Notes: a model not told the origin generated them from the letters alone. A DNA stretch of 64,000 bases from Mycolicibacterium brisbanense (GCF_001570425.1 NZ_BCSX01000022.1:46549-110548), one strand, 5' to 3'. Counted from the stretch's first letter, positions 8,006-16,884 are shown. Numbers and translations are program-made.

Positions 8006-8475
8006 TGGACGCGGGGCTCGCCGGCGCGGGCACTGCTGTCATCGTCGTCGTCGGCGAAATGGACATCGTGGATGGTGATGTTGACTTCCGTCACTTCCAA
8101 GCCCGTCATGTTCTCCACCGCGGAGATGACGTTGGTGCGGATGCCGTCGGCGAGGTCATGGATGGCCACGCCGTACTCGGCGACGATGCCGATGTCGATC
8201 GCGGCCTGGCGTTCACCGACCTCGACGCTCACGCCCTGCGTCAAGCTCGGTGATCCCGGCAGTGATTCCCGCAGCTTGCCGACCACCCGGGCGGCCTGCC
8301 CGCCCAGGTCGTACACACCGTCGACCTCGCGGGTCGCGATCCCGGCGATCTTGGAGACCACGATGTCGGCGATGGTGGTGACGCCGTGGTCGGTGGCCAG
8401 CTTCTGCAGAGCCTTGCCGGACTGTCCGGCGTGCGCGTTCGAGCTAACTTCACGAGTCTCGGTGGGGGCGGTCAT
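8002..8475 (-). CDS. Asp23/Gls24 family envelope stress protein
   Basis: A 157-residue protein and first gene of the operon. It carries the conserved Asp23 pattern: VTTIADIVVSKIAGIATREVDGVYDLG, then QGVSVEVGERQAAIDI and VAEYGVAIHDLADGIR, ending with VTEVNITIHDVHF and an Asp-rich tail. Asp23 proteins accumulate under alkaline and envelope stress. I place the start at ATG 8475, since a perfect AAGGAG ends 6 nt before it; the upstream in-frame ATG at 8490 has no such site. It is divergent from an ECF sigma-factor gene that is a plausible controller. Confidence 0.88.
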   Translation of the reverse strand: MTAPTETREVSSNAHAGQSGKALQKLATDHGVTTIADIVVSKIAGIATREVDGVYDLGGQAARVVGKLRESLPGSPSLTQGVSVEVGERQAAIDIGIVAEYGVAIHDLADGIRTNVISAVENMTGLEVTEVNITIHDVHFADDDDDSSARAGEPRVQ

Positions 8476-8603
8476 CAGCTGCTCCTTCATTCGTTGGTCT
8501 CGCCGGACGCATCGTCAGGCACAATCGGTTTGTCGGGCACCTGCGCGCAGTCCGCACGCAAACGAGATACAGAACACAATCGTGTCCGAACCCGGGGGGT
8601 GAT

Positions 8604-9170
8604 GTGGTAATGCACGCAGATGACTTGCTGGAGTCACTGCCCGACGACACCCTCGCCCGACGCGCCCAACGCGGTGACAGCACGGCCTTCGATGCGCTGG
8701 TGGTCCGGCACGGACCGGCGTTGCTGCGGTTCGTCGCGAACACCTACCCGGAAACCGCCGAATGCGACGACATCGTCCAAGAAACCTTCATTGCCGCGTG
8801 GAAATCGCTTCCAACCTTCGCATTCCGGTCACAATTCCGCACCTGGCTGTATTCGCTGGCGACTCGGAAAACCATCGACGCGATGCGCCGCCGACGCCCG
8901 CAGACCGACCTGGATTCTGTCTTCGACACCCCCGACTGCCGCCCGGATCCAGGCCAGCAGGCTCTCGGTACCGACTTCCTGGCGGCACTGCACCGCGAAC
9001 TGGCTCAGCTAACCTATCCAGCCCGCGCAGCATGGTGGCTACGCGAGATCTATGACATGCCGGTGGCCGAGATCGCCACGGTGCTCCACACCACCGAAGG
9101 GTCAGTCAGAGGCCAGTTGCAGCGAACTCGGAAACGGCTCGCTGAAGCGCTACAGGAGTTCCGACCATGA
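8604..9170 (+). CDS. ECF RNA polymerase sigma factor
   Basis: 188 residues from GTG 8604 (an in-frame ATG at 8610 is also possible; a G-run lies upstream of both). Region 2 spans about residues 25-95 (FDALVVRHGPALLRFVANTY, CDDIVQETFIAAW, FRTWLYSLATRKTIDAMRRR) and region 4 about 130-185 (TYPARAAWWLREIYDMPVAE, IATVLHTTEGSVRGQLQRTR). No anti-sigma factor gene with a recognisable zinc-binding motif is adjacent. The gene is divergent from the Asp23 operon and overlaps the following gene by ATGA, so the three units probably form one stress response. Confidence 0.93.
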   Translation: MVMHADDLLESLPDDTLARRAQRGDSTAFDALVVRHGPALLRFVANTYPETAECDDIVQETFIAAWKSLPTFAFRSQFRTWLYSLATRKTIDAMRRRRPQTDLDSVFDTPDCRPDPGQQALGTDFLAALHRELAQLTYPARAAWWLREIYDMPVAEIATVLHTTEGSVRGQLQRTRKRLAEALQEFRP

Positions 9171-9757
9171 CGCACCGCACCGTCGACGTACCGCCCGCGA
9201 GCGTGACAGCTGATGTCGCAGCGGGTCACACTGGACGACCAATGGGCCCGGCAACCGCAGACGATGACGCCACGACCGAGGCCGCGGCGTGGATCGCCGA
9301 CGCGACCCGCCGGCTCGCCGGTCTACAGCAGGACTCCACCGCTGCACTCGAAGACCGCTGGGCCCAGACCGGATCAACACTCACGCAGCTGCGCGCCGGT
9401 ATTGCCCATCGCATCGCCAATCTGCCGCGTCGAGCCACACTCATCCGCACCACCCGCACCGGCATCAGCGTCAGCCACATCGCCCTCGCCAAATTCCTGA
9501 CCTGGGCACTGGCCGAACGCGCCGCCGCGATGACCGCAGCCGTCGCCGATGTCGAGTTGGATATCACGGACTCCCGACTCGCCGCGGTCTATGTCCACCT
9601 GATCGGGGTCGGCACCGCTCCCCGCGATCGCACGTACCTCGAAGACGGCGACACGTTGCGCCACTACGCCGCCACCGTGCTGCGCGCCGTCATCGGCGGC
9701 ACCGTCGAGATAACCGCGATCTGGGACGACCTGGTGGTGCCCCCGCCGGGCGAATGA
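9167..9757 (+). CDS. Sigma-factor partner, possible Asp23-related protein
   Basis: 196 residues, translationally coupled to the ECF sigma gene by an ATGA overlap. The N-terminal 40 residues are polar and disordered-looking, followed by helices and a C-terminal half (DSRLAAVYVHLIGVGTAP, ATVLRAVIGGTVEITAIWDD) whose strand pattern resembles the Asp23 domain encoded across the divergent promoter. No transmembrane helix. In this position it may regulate the sigma factor, but it lacks the anti-sigma ZAS motif. Function unproven. Confidence 0.6.
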   Translation: MTHRTVDVPPASVTADVAAGHTGRPMGPATADDDATTEAAAWIADATRRLAGLQQDSTAALEDRWAQTGSTLTQLRAGIAHRIANLPRRATLIRTTRTGISVSHIALAKFLTWALAERAAAMTAAVADVELDITDSRLAAVYVHLIGVGTAPRDRTYLEDGDTLRHYAATVLRAVIGGTVEITAIWDDLVVPPPGE

Positions 9758-9929
9758 GCCGGCCCCGATCCTCTTCGGACGCCGGCCCTGCCGACTTCGC
9801 CTCACCGTGCGCCGATCCCTGGAGACCAGGTCACGGCCGGTTGGACACTCGTGTGAGGCGACGGCGGGGATTATCGATCCACCCGGTCGCGTTGCCGCCA
9901 AAGATCGCGACCGAAAGCGAGGACCTTCC

Positions 9930-11087
9930 GTGGCCGCACCCCATATCGCCGTCGCACTCGACGGCACCGGGTGGCACCCGGCGTCGTGGCGCGAGCCCGA
10001 CGCCCGCCCCACCGATCTGTTCACCGCCCAATACTGGGCCGACCTGGTAACCGCAGCCGAGACGGCATTGCTGGACTTCGTCACCATCGAAGATTCGCTC
10101 GGGCTGCAGTCCGACCATCCGGGGCGTCCCGATCGTCGGACCGATCGCGTTCGCGGCCGGCTCGACGCAGTGCTGATCGCGGCCCGGGTCGCACCGCACA
10201 CCAAGCACATCGGGCTGGTACCCACCGTCATCACCACGCACACCGAACCGTTCCACGCGTCGAAGGCCATCGCCACCCTCGACTACGTGAGCTCGGGGCG
10301 GGCGGGGGTACGGGTTCAGGTCTCCGCGCGCCCCGACATCGCCGCGCACTTCGGGCGGCGCCAACTGCCCGCAAGATCAGCCGGGCTCGTCGACGAACTC
10401 TTCGGTGAGGCCACCGACTACGTCGAGGTGCTGCGCAGGCTGTGGGACAGCTGGGAAGACGATGCCGAGATCCGCGATGTGGCCACCGGACGCTTCATCG
10501 ACCGGAACAAGTTGCACTACATCGACTTCAGCGGCGCCCAGTTTTCGGTGAAAGGCCCCTCGATCACGCCGCGACCGCCGCAGGGGCAGCCGATCGTGGC
10601 TGCGCTCGCACACGTCGACCCCGCCTACGCGCTGATCGCGTCGAGCGCCGACATCGGATTCGTGACCCCGCACAATGCCGCCGAGGTCACCGATCTGGTC
10701 GCCGGTATCGCGGCGCTGCGTGCTCCTGACGCCGCGCCGGTGCGAGTATTCGCCGATCTGGTGGTGTTCCTCGATGACGGCGCCGACGCCGCGCGTTCGC
10801 GCCGCAGCCGGCTGGATGAACTCGCCGGAGCCGAATATGTCAGTGATGCAGAGATTTTCACCGGGACGCCAACCGGCCTCGCCGACCTGATAGAGCAGTG
10901 GCACGCCGCCGGCGCAGCCGGTTTTCGTTTGCGTCCGGCCACAGTCCCGCACGATCTGCTTCAGATCACTCGGGCGCTGGTGCCCGAACTACAGCGGCGC
11001 GGATTGTTCCGCGACCGCTATGAGGCCGCGACACTGCGCGGCCTGCTCGGCCTGGACCGTCCCGCCAATCGCTACGCGACCGCGTGA
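9930..11087 (+). CDS. Luciferase-like FMN-dependent monooxygenase
   Basis: 385 residues. GTG 9930 follows a gcgaggac ribosome binding site and begins with the family's first strand (PHIAVALDGTGWHP). Features of the bacterial-luciferase TIM-barrel family are visible: LDFVTIEDSLG, the TKHIGLVPTV strand, and the SSGRAGVRVQ flavin-binding region, plus a C-terminal helix typical of NtaA/SnaA relatives (RGLLGLDRP). These enzymes use FMNH2 from a separate reductase to oxygenate sulfur, nitrogen or xenobiotic substrates. Another family member follows 19 bp downstream, so the two may act in one sulfur or nitrogen scavenging pathway. Confidence 0.85.
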   Translation: MAAPHIAVALDGTGWHPASWREPDARPTDLFTAQYWADLVTAAETALLDFVTIEDSLGLQSDHPGRPDRRTDRVRGRLDAVLIAARVAPHTKHIGLVPTVITTHTEPFHASKAIATLDYVSSGRAGVRVQVSARPDIAAHFGRRQLPARSAGLVDELFGEATDYVEVLRRLWDSWEDDAEIRDVATGRFIDRNKLHYIDFSGAQFSVKGPSITPRPPQGQPIVAALAHVDPAYALIASSADIGFVTPHNAAEVTDLVAGIAALRAPDAAPVRVFADLVVFLDDGADAARSRRSRLDELAGAEYVSDAEIFTGTPTGLADLIEQWHAAGAAGFRLRPATVPHDLLQITRALVPELQRRGLFRDRYEAATLRGLLGLDRPANRYATA

Positions 11088-11106
11088 ATTTCGACAAGGA
11101 CTCCGT

Positions 11107-12489
11107 ATGAGCAAGCCCATCAAACAGATTCACCTCGCCGCACACTTCCCGGGTGTCAACAACACCACGGTGTGGAGTGATCCCTCGTCGGGCAGCCACA
11201 TCGACTTCGATTCGTTCGTGCACTTCGCCCAGACCGCCGAGCGGGGCAAGTTCGACTTCCTGTTTCTCGCCGAGGGACTGCGCCTGCGCGAGCAAGGCGG
11301 GCAGATCTATGACCTCGACGTCGTCGGCCGGCCCGACACGTTCACGGTGCTCGCGGCACTGGCCGCCGTCACCGACCGGCTGGGCCTGACGGGCACGATC
11401 AACTCGACGTTCAACGAACCGTACGAGGTGGCACGGCAATTCGCCTCGTTGGACCAGCTTTCAGGCGGGCGCGCGGCCTGGAATGTGGTGACATCGTGGG
11501 ACGCCTTTACCGGAGAGAACTTCCGCCGCGGCGGCTTCCTGCCAGAAGATCAGCGCTACGAACGGGCCGAGAGCTTTCTGGAGGCCGCGCACACACTGTT
11601 CGACTCATGGCGCGGTGACGAGATCGTCGCCGACAAGGCGAACGGGGTGTTTGTGTCCGATGCGCGTGCCGGTGAATTCTCTTACCGAGACGCTCATTTC
11701 GACATCAGTGGCCGCTTCAACGTTCCACGCAGCCCACAGGGCAGGCCCGTGATCTTCCAGGCCGGCGACTCCGATCACGGCCGCGAGTTCGCCGCCGCGG
11801 CGGCCGATGCCATCTTCTCCCGCCACGGGACTCTGGAAGAGGGTCAGAAGTTCTTCGCCGATGTCAAGGGCCGCCTCGCCAAATACGGCCGCCGCCATGA
11901 CCAACTGCTGATCCTGCCCGCCGCGACGTTCGTGCTCGGTGACAGCGACGCCGAAGCCGCCGACCTCGCTCATGAAGTCCGGCTGGCCCAGGTGTCACCG
12001 CAGACGGCGATCAAATTCCTCGAACAACTGTGGAACCGCGACCTTTCCGACCACGACCCTGACGGTCCGCTCCCCACTGTCGACCCCATCGTCGGCGAGA
12101 ACACCATCGCCCGCGGCCGCGCCAGCGTCCGGATGCACCGCGACCCCATTGCCACCGCCAACGAATGGCGAGCCAAGGCCGAGGCCGAAGGACTGAGCAG
12201 CCGCGAACTCATCATCGAGGTGACCGGCAGGCAGAACTTCATCGGATCGGCCGCCACCATCGCCGAATCCATCAATCATCTGGTCCAGGCCGATGCCAGT
12301 GACGGTTTCATCCTCGTACCGCACGTCACGCCGGGCGGTCTCGATCCGTTCGTCGACCGGGTGGTGCCGCTGCTGCAAGAACGCGGGGTGTTTCGCGCCG
12401 ATTACGAGGGCACGACATTGCGCGACCACTTGGGCCTCGATGTCCCCGATCCGTCCGGCGCGCAGCATCCGACCGCGGTCACCGGCTAG
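11107..12489 (+). CDS. NtaA/SnaA/DszA-type flavin-dependent monooxygenase
   Basis: 460 residues, the normal length of the nitrilotriacetate monooxygenase component A group. Start ATG 11107. Family features: HLAAHFPGVNNTTVW opening, KFDFLFLAEG, LSGGRAAWNVVTSWD (the diagnostic NtaA/DszA flavin-phosphate motif), and PVIFQAGDSDHGREFAA. It needs a flavin reductase, not present here. Substrate unknown; DszA relatives oxidise organosulfur compounds and NtaA aminopolycarboxylates. The last codon and stop overlap the stop of the convergent helR gene by 4 bp. Confidence 0.9.
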   Translation: MSKPIKQIHLAAHFPGVNNTTVWSDPSSGSHIDFDSFVHFAQTAERGKFDFLFLAEGLRLREQGGQIYDLDVVGRPDTFTVLAALAAVTDRLGLTGTINSTFNEPYEVARQFASLDQLSGGRAAWNVVTSWDAFTGENFRRGGFLPEDQRYERAESFLEAAHTLFDSWRGDEIVADKANGVFVSDARAGEFSYRDAHFDISGRFNVPRSPQGRPVIFQAGDSDHGREFAAAAADAIFSRHGTLEEGQKFFADVKGRLAKYGRRHDQLLILPAATFVLGDSDAEAADLAHEVRLAQVSPQTAIKFLEQLWNRDLSDHDPDGPLPTVDPIVGENTIARGRASVRMHRDPIATANEWRAKAEAEGLSSRELIIEVTGRQNFIGSAATIAESINHLVQADASDGFILVPHVTPGGLDPFVDRVVPLLQERGVFRADYEGTTLRDHLGLDVPDPSGAQHPTAVTG

Positions 12490-14708
12490 CGTTCGTCGAG
12501 CCCGGCCAGCGCCGTCGGCAACGGATCTCGGTGCAGGACACCCAGTCTCTGGGTGGCGCGAGTGAGGGCGACGTAGAGTTCAGCCGCACCCCGCGGCCCG
12601 TCGGCCAGGATCTGCTGCGGCTCCACCACGAGCACCGCATCGAACTCCAGACCCTTGGTGGCCGCAGGCGGCACGGTGCCAGGCATCCCCGCCGGCCCGA
12701 TGACCACACTGGTGCCCTCGCGGCCGGCTTCCTCCCGCACGAATTCCTCGATGGCAGCGGTCAACTCATCGTCGGTGACCTTGCGGGCCCACGGCTTGAC
12801 CCCGCACGCGCGCACCGACTCCGGCGGTTGGACGCCTGGAGCGAACTCGGCCAGCAGCGCGGCCGCGACCTCCATGATCTCCGCGGGCGTGCGGTAGTTC
12901 ACCGTCAGCGGCCGGTACACCCACCGGCCGGCCCGGTTCGGACCCTTGGCTTCTGACGGCACATACGGTTCCAGCATCGACCCCCACGATGTCGCCCCTG
13001 CCGCCGAGCGGCGCTGCGCGAGATCACCCACGATCGTGAACGACCGCCGCGGGCAACGCCGCATCAGCACCCGCCAGTCCATCTCCGACAGCTCCTGCGC
13101 CTCGTCGACCACCACATGCCCGTAGGTCCAATCCCTGTCCGCGGCAGCACGTTCGGCGAGTTCACGGCCATCCTGCTCCTGGAACCGCTCCGCCAGCTGC
13201 TCGGCATCGAGGAGGTCCGCGGCCAGCAGGTGATCCTCGTCGTCCATCAGGTCCTCGCGGTCGACCATCAGATCGAGCACTCCGGCCGCGTACGCCGCCT
13301 CTTCCTTGCGCAGCCGCTCGGCCGCCTCGTCGGCTGCCTTGTCGCGGCCCAGCAGATCGACCAGCTCGTCGAGCAACGGCACGTCGGACACCGTCCAGGC
13401 CTCGCCGTCGGCACGGTACAACGCGTCGTCGGCTCCTGCCGCGCTCAACCGCTCGCGTGACGTGTACAGCTGCCGCAGAACATCTTCGGGGGTCAGGATG
13501 GGCCACAGCTGATTCAGTGCGGCGGTGAACTGCTCGTGATCCTCGAGTTCGTTCACCACGTCGGCACGCATCTGCGCCCACGCGTGCTTGTCATCGCGCG
13601 TCAACCAGCCCTTCCCTATACGGGCAACGGCACGTTCGGTGATCACGTAGGTGACGACGTCGATGAACTCGGCACGGGCCTCGTTGTGCGGCAGGCCGGT
13701 CTTGCGCGCCTCTTCCCTGGCCCACTCCGCCGTCGCGGCGTCGATCCGAACTGTGACGTCCGAGAGGTCGATGGGAATCGGCTCCTCCGGGAGCTCCTGA
13801 CGATCCGCCACGGCAGCCGCCAAGACGTCGAGCATCTTCAGCGATCCCTTGAACCGCGCGGCGTCCTCGGTGTCCTCGGCAGTCACGCTGAGGCCGGGCA
13901 CGAAATCACCGGTGGTCATGAAGACCGCCTGCGACTCGCCCAGCGACGGCAGCACCCGCCCGATGTGATTGAGGAATTCCGGGCTCGGGCCCACCACGAG
14001 TACACCGTGGCGTTCCATCTGCTTGCGTTGCGTGTACAGCAGGTAGGCGACCCGGTGAAGGGCGACCACCGTCTTGCCGGTGCCCGGGCCGCCCTCGATG
14101 ACGAGCACGCCGGGGTGCTCGAACCGGATGATCTCGTCCTGCTCGGCCTGGATCGTCGCGACGATGTCGCGCATGCCCTCACCGCGCGGCGCATTGACCG
14201 CGGCCAATAGCGCAGCATCGCCCGGCCCGTCGAGTTCCTCACCGAGTTCCGCGCCGGTCGGGCGGCCCAGGGTCTCATCCGTGAAGTCGATCACCCGCCG
14301 GCCACGGGTGTGGAACTGACGACGTCGCCGCATCCCCTCCGGGCTGGCCGCGGTCGCGACATAGAACGCTCGGGCCAGCGGCGCCCGCCAGTCGAGCAGC
14401 AACGGTTCGTAGTCGTTCTCGCTGTCGAGCAGGCCCAGGCGGCCGATGTACAAGTGCTCGTCGTCCAGAGTCTCCAGCCGCCCGAAGCACAGACCGTAGT
14501 CAGCGACATCCAACCGCTGCATCTCCCGGGCCATCGCGCGCACCTCGGCGTCGCGTTCGACCAGCGTGCTGCCGTTCTGAGGGTCGACGGGGCTGCTCAA
14601 CGCCGCCTTGTAGCGACGGTTGGCCTCAGCCCGCTCGCTGTCGAGGCGGGCGTACAGCCCGGCTACATATTCGCGCTCGGACCGCAGTTCGTCTTCGTAC
14701 TCTGACAT
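12486..14708 (-). CDS. helR: HelD/HelR-type RNA polymerase-displacing helicase-like ATPase
   Basis: 740 residues from ATG 14708 (an ATG 11 codons upstream is also in frame). The N-terminal coiled coil (residues 1-50, SEYEDELRSEREYVAGLYAR) would enter the secondary channel of RNA polymerase. A UvrD-like ATPase follows, with Walker A GGPGTGKT, the helicase box VVVDEAQELSEMDW and VALTRATQ. The middle contains an acidic insertion (MVDREDLMDDEDHLL) matching the primary-channel loop of M. smegmatis HelD. HelD-type proteins rescue stalled polymerase; HelR displaces rifamycin-bound polymerase and gives resistance. The rifamycin-associated element upstream supports HelR. Confidence 0.92.
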   Translation of the reverse strand: MSEYEDELRSEREYVAGLYARLDSERAEANRRYKAALSSPVDPQNGSTLVERDAEVRAMAREMQRLDVADYGLCFGRLETLDDEHLYIGRLGLLDSENDYEPLLLDWRAPLARAFYVATAASPEGMRRRRQFHTRGRRVIDFTDETLGRPTGAELGEELDGPGDAALLAAVNAPRGEGMRDIVATIQAEQDEIIRFEHPGVLVIEGGPGTGKTVVALHRVAYLLYTQRKQMERHGVLVVGPSPEFLNHIGRVLPSLGESQAVFMTTGDFVPGLSVTAEDTEDAARFKGSLKMLDVLAAAVADRQELPEEPIPIDLSDVTVRIDAATAEWAREEARKTGLPHNEARAEFIDVVTYVITERAVARIGKGWLTRDDKHAWAQMRADVVNELEDHEQFTAALNQLWPILTPEDVLRQLYTSRERLSAAGADDALYRADGEAWTVSDVPLLDELVDLLGRDKAADEAAERLRKEEAAYAAGVLDLMVDREDLMDDEDHLLAADLLDAEQLAERFQEQDGRELAERAAADRDWTYGHVVVDEAQELSEMDWRVLMRRCPRRSFTIVGDLAQRRSAAGATSWGSMLEPYVPSEAKGPNRAGRWVYRPLTVNYRTPAEIMEVAAALLAEFAPGVQPPESVRACGVKPWARKVTDDELTAAIEEFVREEAGREGTSVVIGPAGMPGTVPPAATKGLEFDAVLVVEPQQILADGPRGAAELYVALTRATQRLGVLHRDPLPTALAGLDER

Positions 14709-14734
14709 ACTCTCGCTTTTCGCTCTCACATCTC

Positions 14735-14752
14735 GCGGCACACGGGTGCCGC
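14735..14752 (-). promoter_or_regulatory. Leader hairpin 27 bp upstream of helR start
   Basis: Perfect 7-bp inverted repeat GCGGCAC ... GTGCCGC with a 4-nt loop between the rifamycin-associated element and the helR start codon. It would form in the 5' leader of the transcript and could act as an attenuator or mRNA stabiliser; role unproven. Confidence 0.4.
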
Positions 14753-14800
14753 ATTCCCGCCGAGTTCTGGTTCAGGCCAGCGATTTTGCGCCATACCCCC

Positions 14801-14819
14801 GGCCTTGCCGCAAGCCCCC
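14801..14819 (-). promoter_or_regulatory. Rifamycin-associated element (RAE) upstream of helR
   Basis: On the minus strand the sequence reads GGGGCTTGCGGCAAGGCC, an inverted repeat centred on one G (GGGCTTGC-G-GCAAGGCC, one mismatch between arms), 93 bp before the helR start. It matches, as I remember it, the 19-bp element found upstream of rifamycin-inducible genes such as rph and helR. It predicts induction of this gene by rifamycins. Confidence 0.8.
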
Positions 14820-15149
14820 CTGTGCGCTATAAGGTCGAAGGGGAAGGGCGCACACCGGTCGCTCCGTATCTCTGACGTGATCGCCGCCGCACCGCTCGGG
14901 CGACCCAACCATTCTACGGGCATGCGCCCCTGCCGGCTTCATCGCTCAGCGTAGGGGAAACGCTCTGCTGTGCAATGCTTTTCAGTGGTCTGCCGCGGTG
15001 CCGTCGCCGATCTGACCCAATCTGCGGCTCTTCCGGCTAGCTGGAAGACAGGGTTGGGTGCCAGCGCTGACGACACCGAAGCCCCGCGGGACGACTCTGG
15101 TAGGTGCCGAGTTCGGCATCAGAACAACAGCAGAGATTGAGAGAAGACC

Positions 15150-15380
15150 ATGCACGCCATCAATGCTCGTATCGTTCCGCTGGTCGCCATGGGTGTGACC
15201 GCCATCGCCATCGTCGCCGCGCCGATCGCGTCCGCAAGCACCCTGCCGGATACGGCGTCGATCAACCAGAACCCGGGCAACACCCAGATCACCGCCACCC
15301 CGGGCGACGCCGCCCAAGAAGCCGCTCAGTTGCAGCAGCCCTTCGGCGGCGTCGACGGTGCCCTGCTCTTCCACCACTGA
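15150..15380 (+). CDS. Small secreted protein
   Basis: 76 residues with a clear signal peptide: basic start (MHAINARIVP), hydrophobic core (LVAMGVTAIAIVAAPIA) and Ala-x-Ala-like cleavage (ASAS) about residue 30. The mature part is about 46 residues, rich in Gln, Thr and Asn, and ends in LLFHH. A gagagaaga ribosome binding site precedes ATG 15150. No cysteine, so no disulfide. Family not recognised; such mini-secreted proteins are common in mycobacteria. Confidence 0.7.
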   Translation: MHAINARIVPLVAMGVTAIAIVAAPIASASTLPDTASINQNPGNTQITATPGDAAQEAAQLQQPFGGVDGALLFHH

Positions 15381-15426
15381 GCTTCGGCTATCGTCGACCG
15401 GGATCACCCACGGTCGATGGAGAATC

Positions 15427-15894
15427 GTGAGCTTCATTCGGGTGCTGTACGCCGCCGAGTTCAAGGGCGAGGACGTCGTGTTGTTGGCGATGGACGCCGG
15501 CGGTGTTCCGATCGTTCACAGCGCACTGTCCGAAGCGGTGCGACGCGGTTCGTCAGAGCTACGGCACGACGGTGTCATCCACGAATTCCGCCTGCAAACC
15601 GGTGCGGCCGACATCCGACTGGGCACTCAACACGTCCTGTGGCTGCTGGACCGCGCTCTTGCCGTCACCATCACCGAATACCTGGCTGCCCACGGCGAAA
15701 CCAACAAACCCGGGCACCACTACGTGGACATCGATACGCCCGCGGAGACTCTCGTGCTGTCGTATGACGAATACTCGCGCGAGTTTCTCGAGCGGGTCTC
15801 GGGCACCGCGCCAGCCGGAGCGCAACGTGGCCGAAGAGTCGCGGGCCAAGGCCGCGGCCCACTTGGCATCACGATGGTCAACGAACTGTCGTAG
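15427..15894 (+). CDS. Hypothetical protein
   Basis: 155 residues from GTG 15427; the open frame extends further upstream, but there it runs through the tail of the preceding gene. It has alternating strands (RVLYAAEFKGEDVVLLAMDA, IHEFRLQTGAADIRL) and helices (HVLWLLDRALAVTITEYL), with no membrane segment or cysteine. I do not recognise a family. Its last 17 bases overlap the convergent nucleotidyltransferase gene. Confidence 0.6.
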   Translation: MSFIRVLYAAEFKGEDVVLLAMDAGGVPIVHSALSEAVRRGSSELRHDGVIHEFRLQTGAADIRLGTQHVLWLLDRALAVTITEYLAAHGETNKPGHHYVDIDTPAETLVLSYDEYSREFLERVSGTAPAGAQRGRRVAGQGRGPLGITMVNELS

Positions 15895-16696
15895 CGGTGG
15901 GGTGTGCGGCATCGGTTGTCCACCAACGCGTGTAGACAGCGACCAGCCAATCGTTCAGCTTGGTGTAATCCGGCCCCTCCGGAAAATCGGCCGTATCGGT
16001 GAGCGCGACGAGTTGTGCGCGCAGATCCGCAATGGTGTCGATGACGGTCGGCTTGTCGACCTTGCCGATCCGTAGGTCGCGCAGCCATGTTCGCGACGGC
16101 TCCGGCATCGGCAGTGTGATCCGACCGGTGCTGAGCAATTCGACGCCCTGCAAGCCGAGCCGTATCGCGTGATAGGCGAACTTCGTGTCGTACCCGTACA
16201 CGTCGACCAGCTCCGGACGATTGGTGCGCTGCGAGCGCAGGCCCAGCATCCGATCACGTTGGGCATCGAGATAGCCGATGAACCGCCTGCCGGCGTCGCG
16301 CGACAGGAACAGCTCCGGATTGGCCTGCAGTTCCCTTCCCGGCCAAGCGATCTCGACGATTTCCTGAGGCGGCACGAACAACAGCAACAGGACGGTTGGG
16401 TTGCCGCCGGCGGCCAGCCGAGCCCACTTGCGCAGACTGTAGATGGTCAGGTCGAGATCACCCGCACCCGAACGCGCGCCCTCTGGCTGAGTTCGGTACT
16501 GGTACTGCTCGAAGCGTGCGAGCCCGATCACACAGTCCGGCGGTTCGATGCAGATACCCATCTCGTCACGGTCGTCCGTGCCGTCGACCGTCACACCATG
16601 CAGCCCCGAGCCGACCTGCGTTCGCAGGACCGTGTTGCGTTCGGCGATGTCACGGTGCCACGGCGTGTTGTGCGGGTTGATGTACGGCCCATCCAT
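15878..16696 (-). CDS. DNA polymerase beta-superfamily nucleotidyltransferase (RlaP-like)
   Basis: 272 residues from ATG 16696. Residues 30-50 carry the nucleotidyltransferase signature GSGLHGVTVDGTDDRDEMGI, a Gly-Ser pair followed by Asp-x-Asp spacing, then hydrophobic and helical segments (DLDLTIYSLRKWARLAAGGN) characteristic of the pfam10127 'RNA-repair pathway DNA polymerase beta' family. Relatives occur next to RNA ligases; here the neighbours are secreted proteins and no ligase is visible. The motif reads DDRDE instead of the usual DYDLR, so the acidic pair needs checking. Substrate unknown. Confidence 0.75.
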   Translation of the reverse strand: MDGPYINPHNTPWHRDIAERNTVLRTQVGSGLHGVTVDGTDDRDEMGICIEPPDCVIGLARFEQYQYRTQPEGARSGAGDLDLTIYSLRKWARLAAGGNPTVLLLLFVPPQEIVEIAWPGRELQANPELFLSRDAGRRFIGYLDAQRDRMLGLRSQRTNRPELVDVYGYDTKFAYHAIRLGLQGVELLSTGRITLPMPEPSRTWLRDLRIGKVDKPTVIDTIADLRAQLVALTDTADFPEGPDYTKLNDWLVAVYTRWWTTDAAHPTATTVR

Positions 16697-16884
16697 GCAG
16701 CGAGCGTAATGACCAGGCCGGGGCGTCCCCACCGATTTTTGCCTGCCGCCGCTCTCACCTGGCGTGTGTTTGGCTCCCCCGTGTTCTCGGGTATGCGGCG
16801 TGCGTGGGGGGTCAGGGATCGCCGCTGTGTGCCGCACTGCTTGGCGCTCCCGTCATCGAGAAGCACACGCAAGGAGTTCAACGC

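Larger units (their letters stand above)
14709..15149. other. Intergenic region between helR and a secreted-protein gene
   Basis: 441 bp without a gene. It holds the rifamycin-associated element and a leader hairpin for helR, listed separately, and presumably the promoter of the divergent small secreted protein. I see no small RNA or further gene in it. Confidence 0.6.

Noticed and set aside
8572..8587. GAACAC-AATC-GTGTCC near the sigma-factor start
   Set aside because: Six-bp arms with a mismatch; too weak to call an operator without comparative data.
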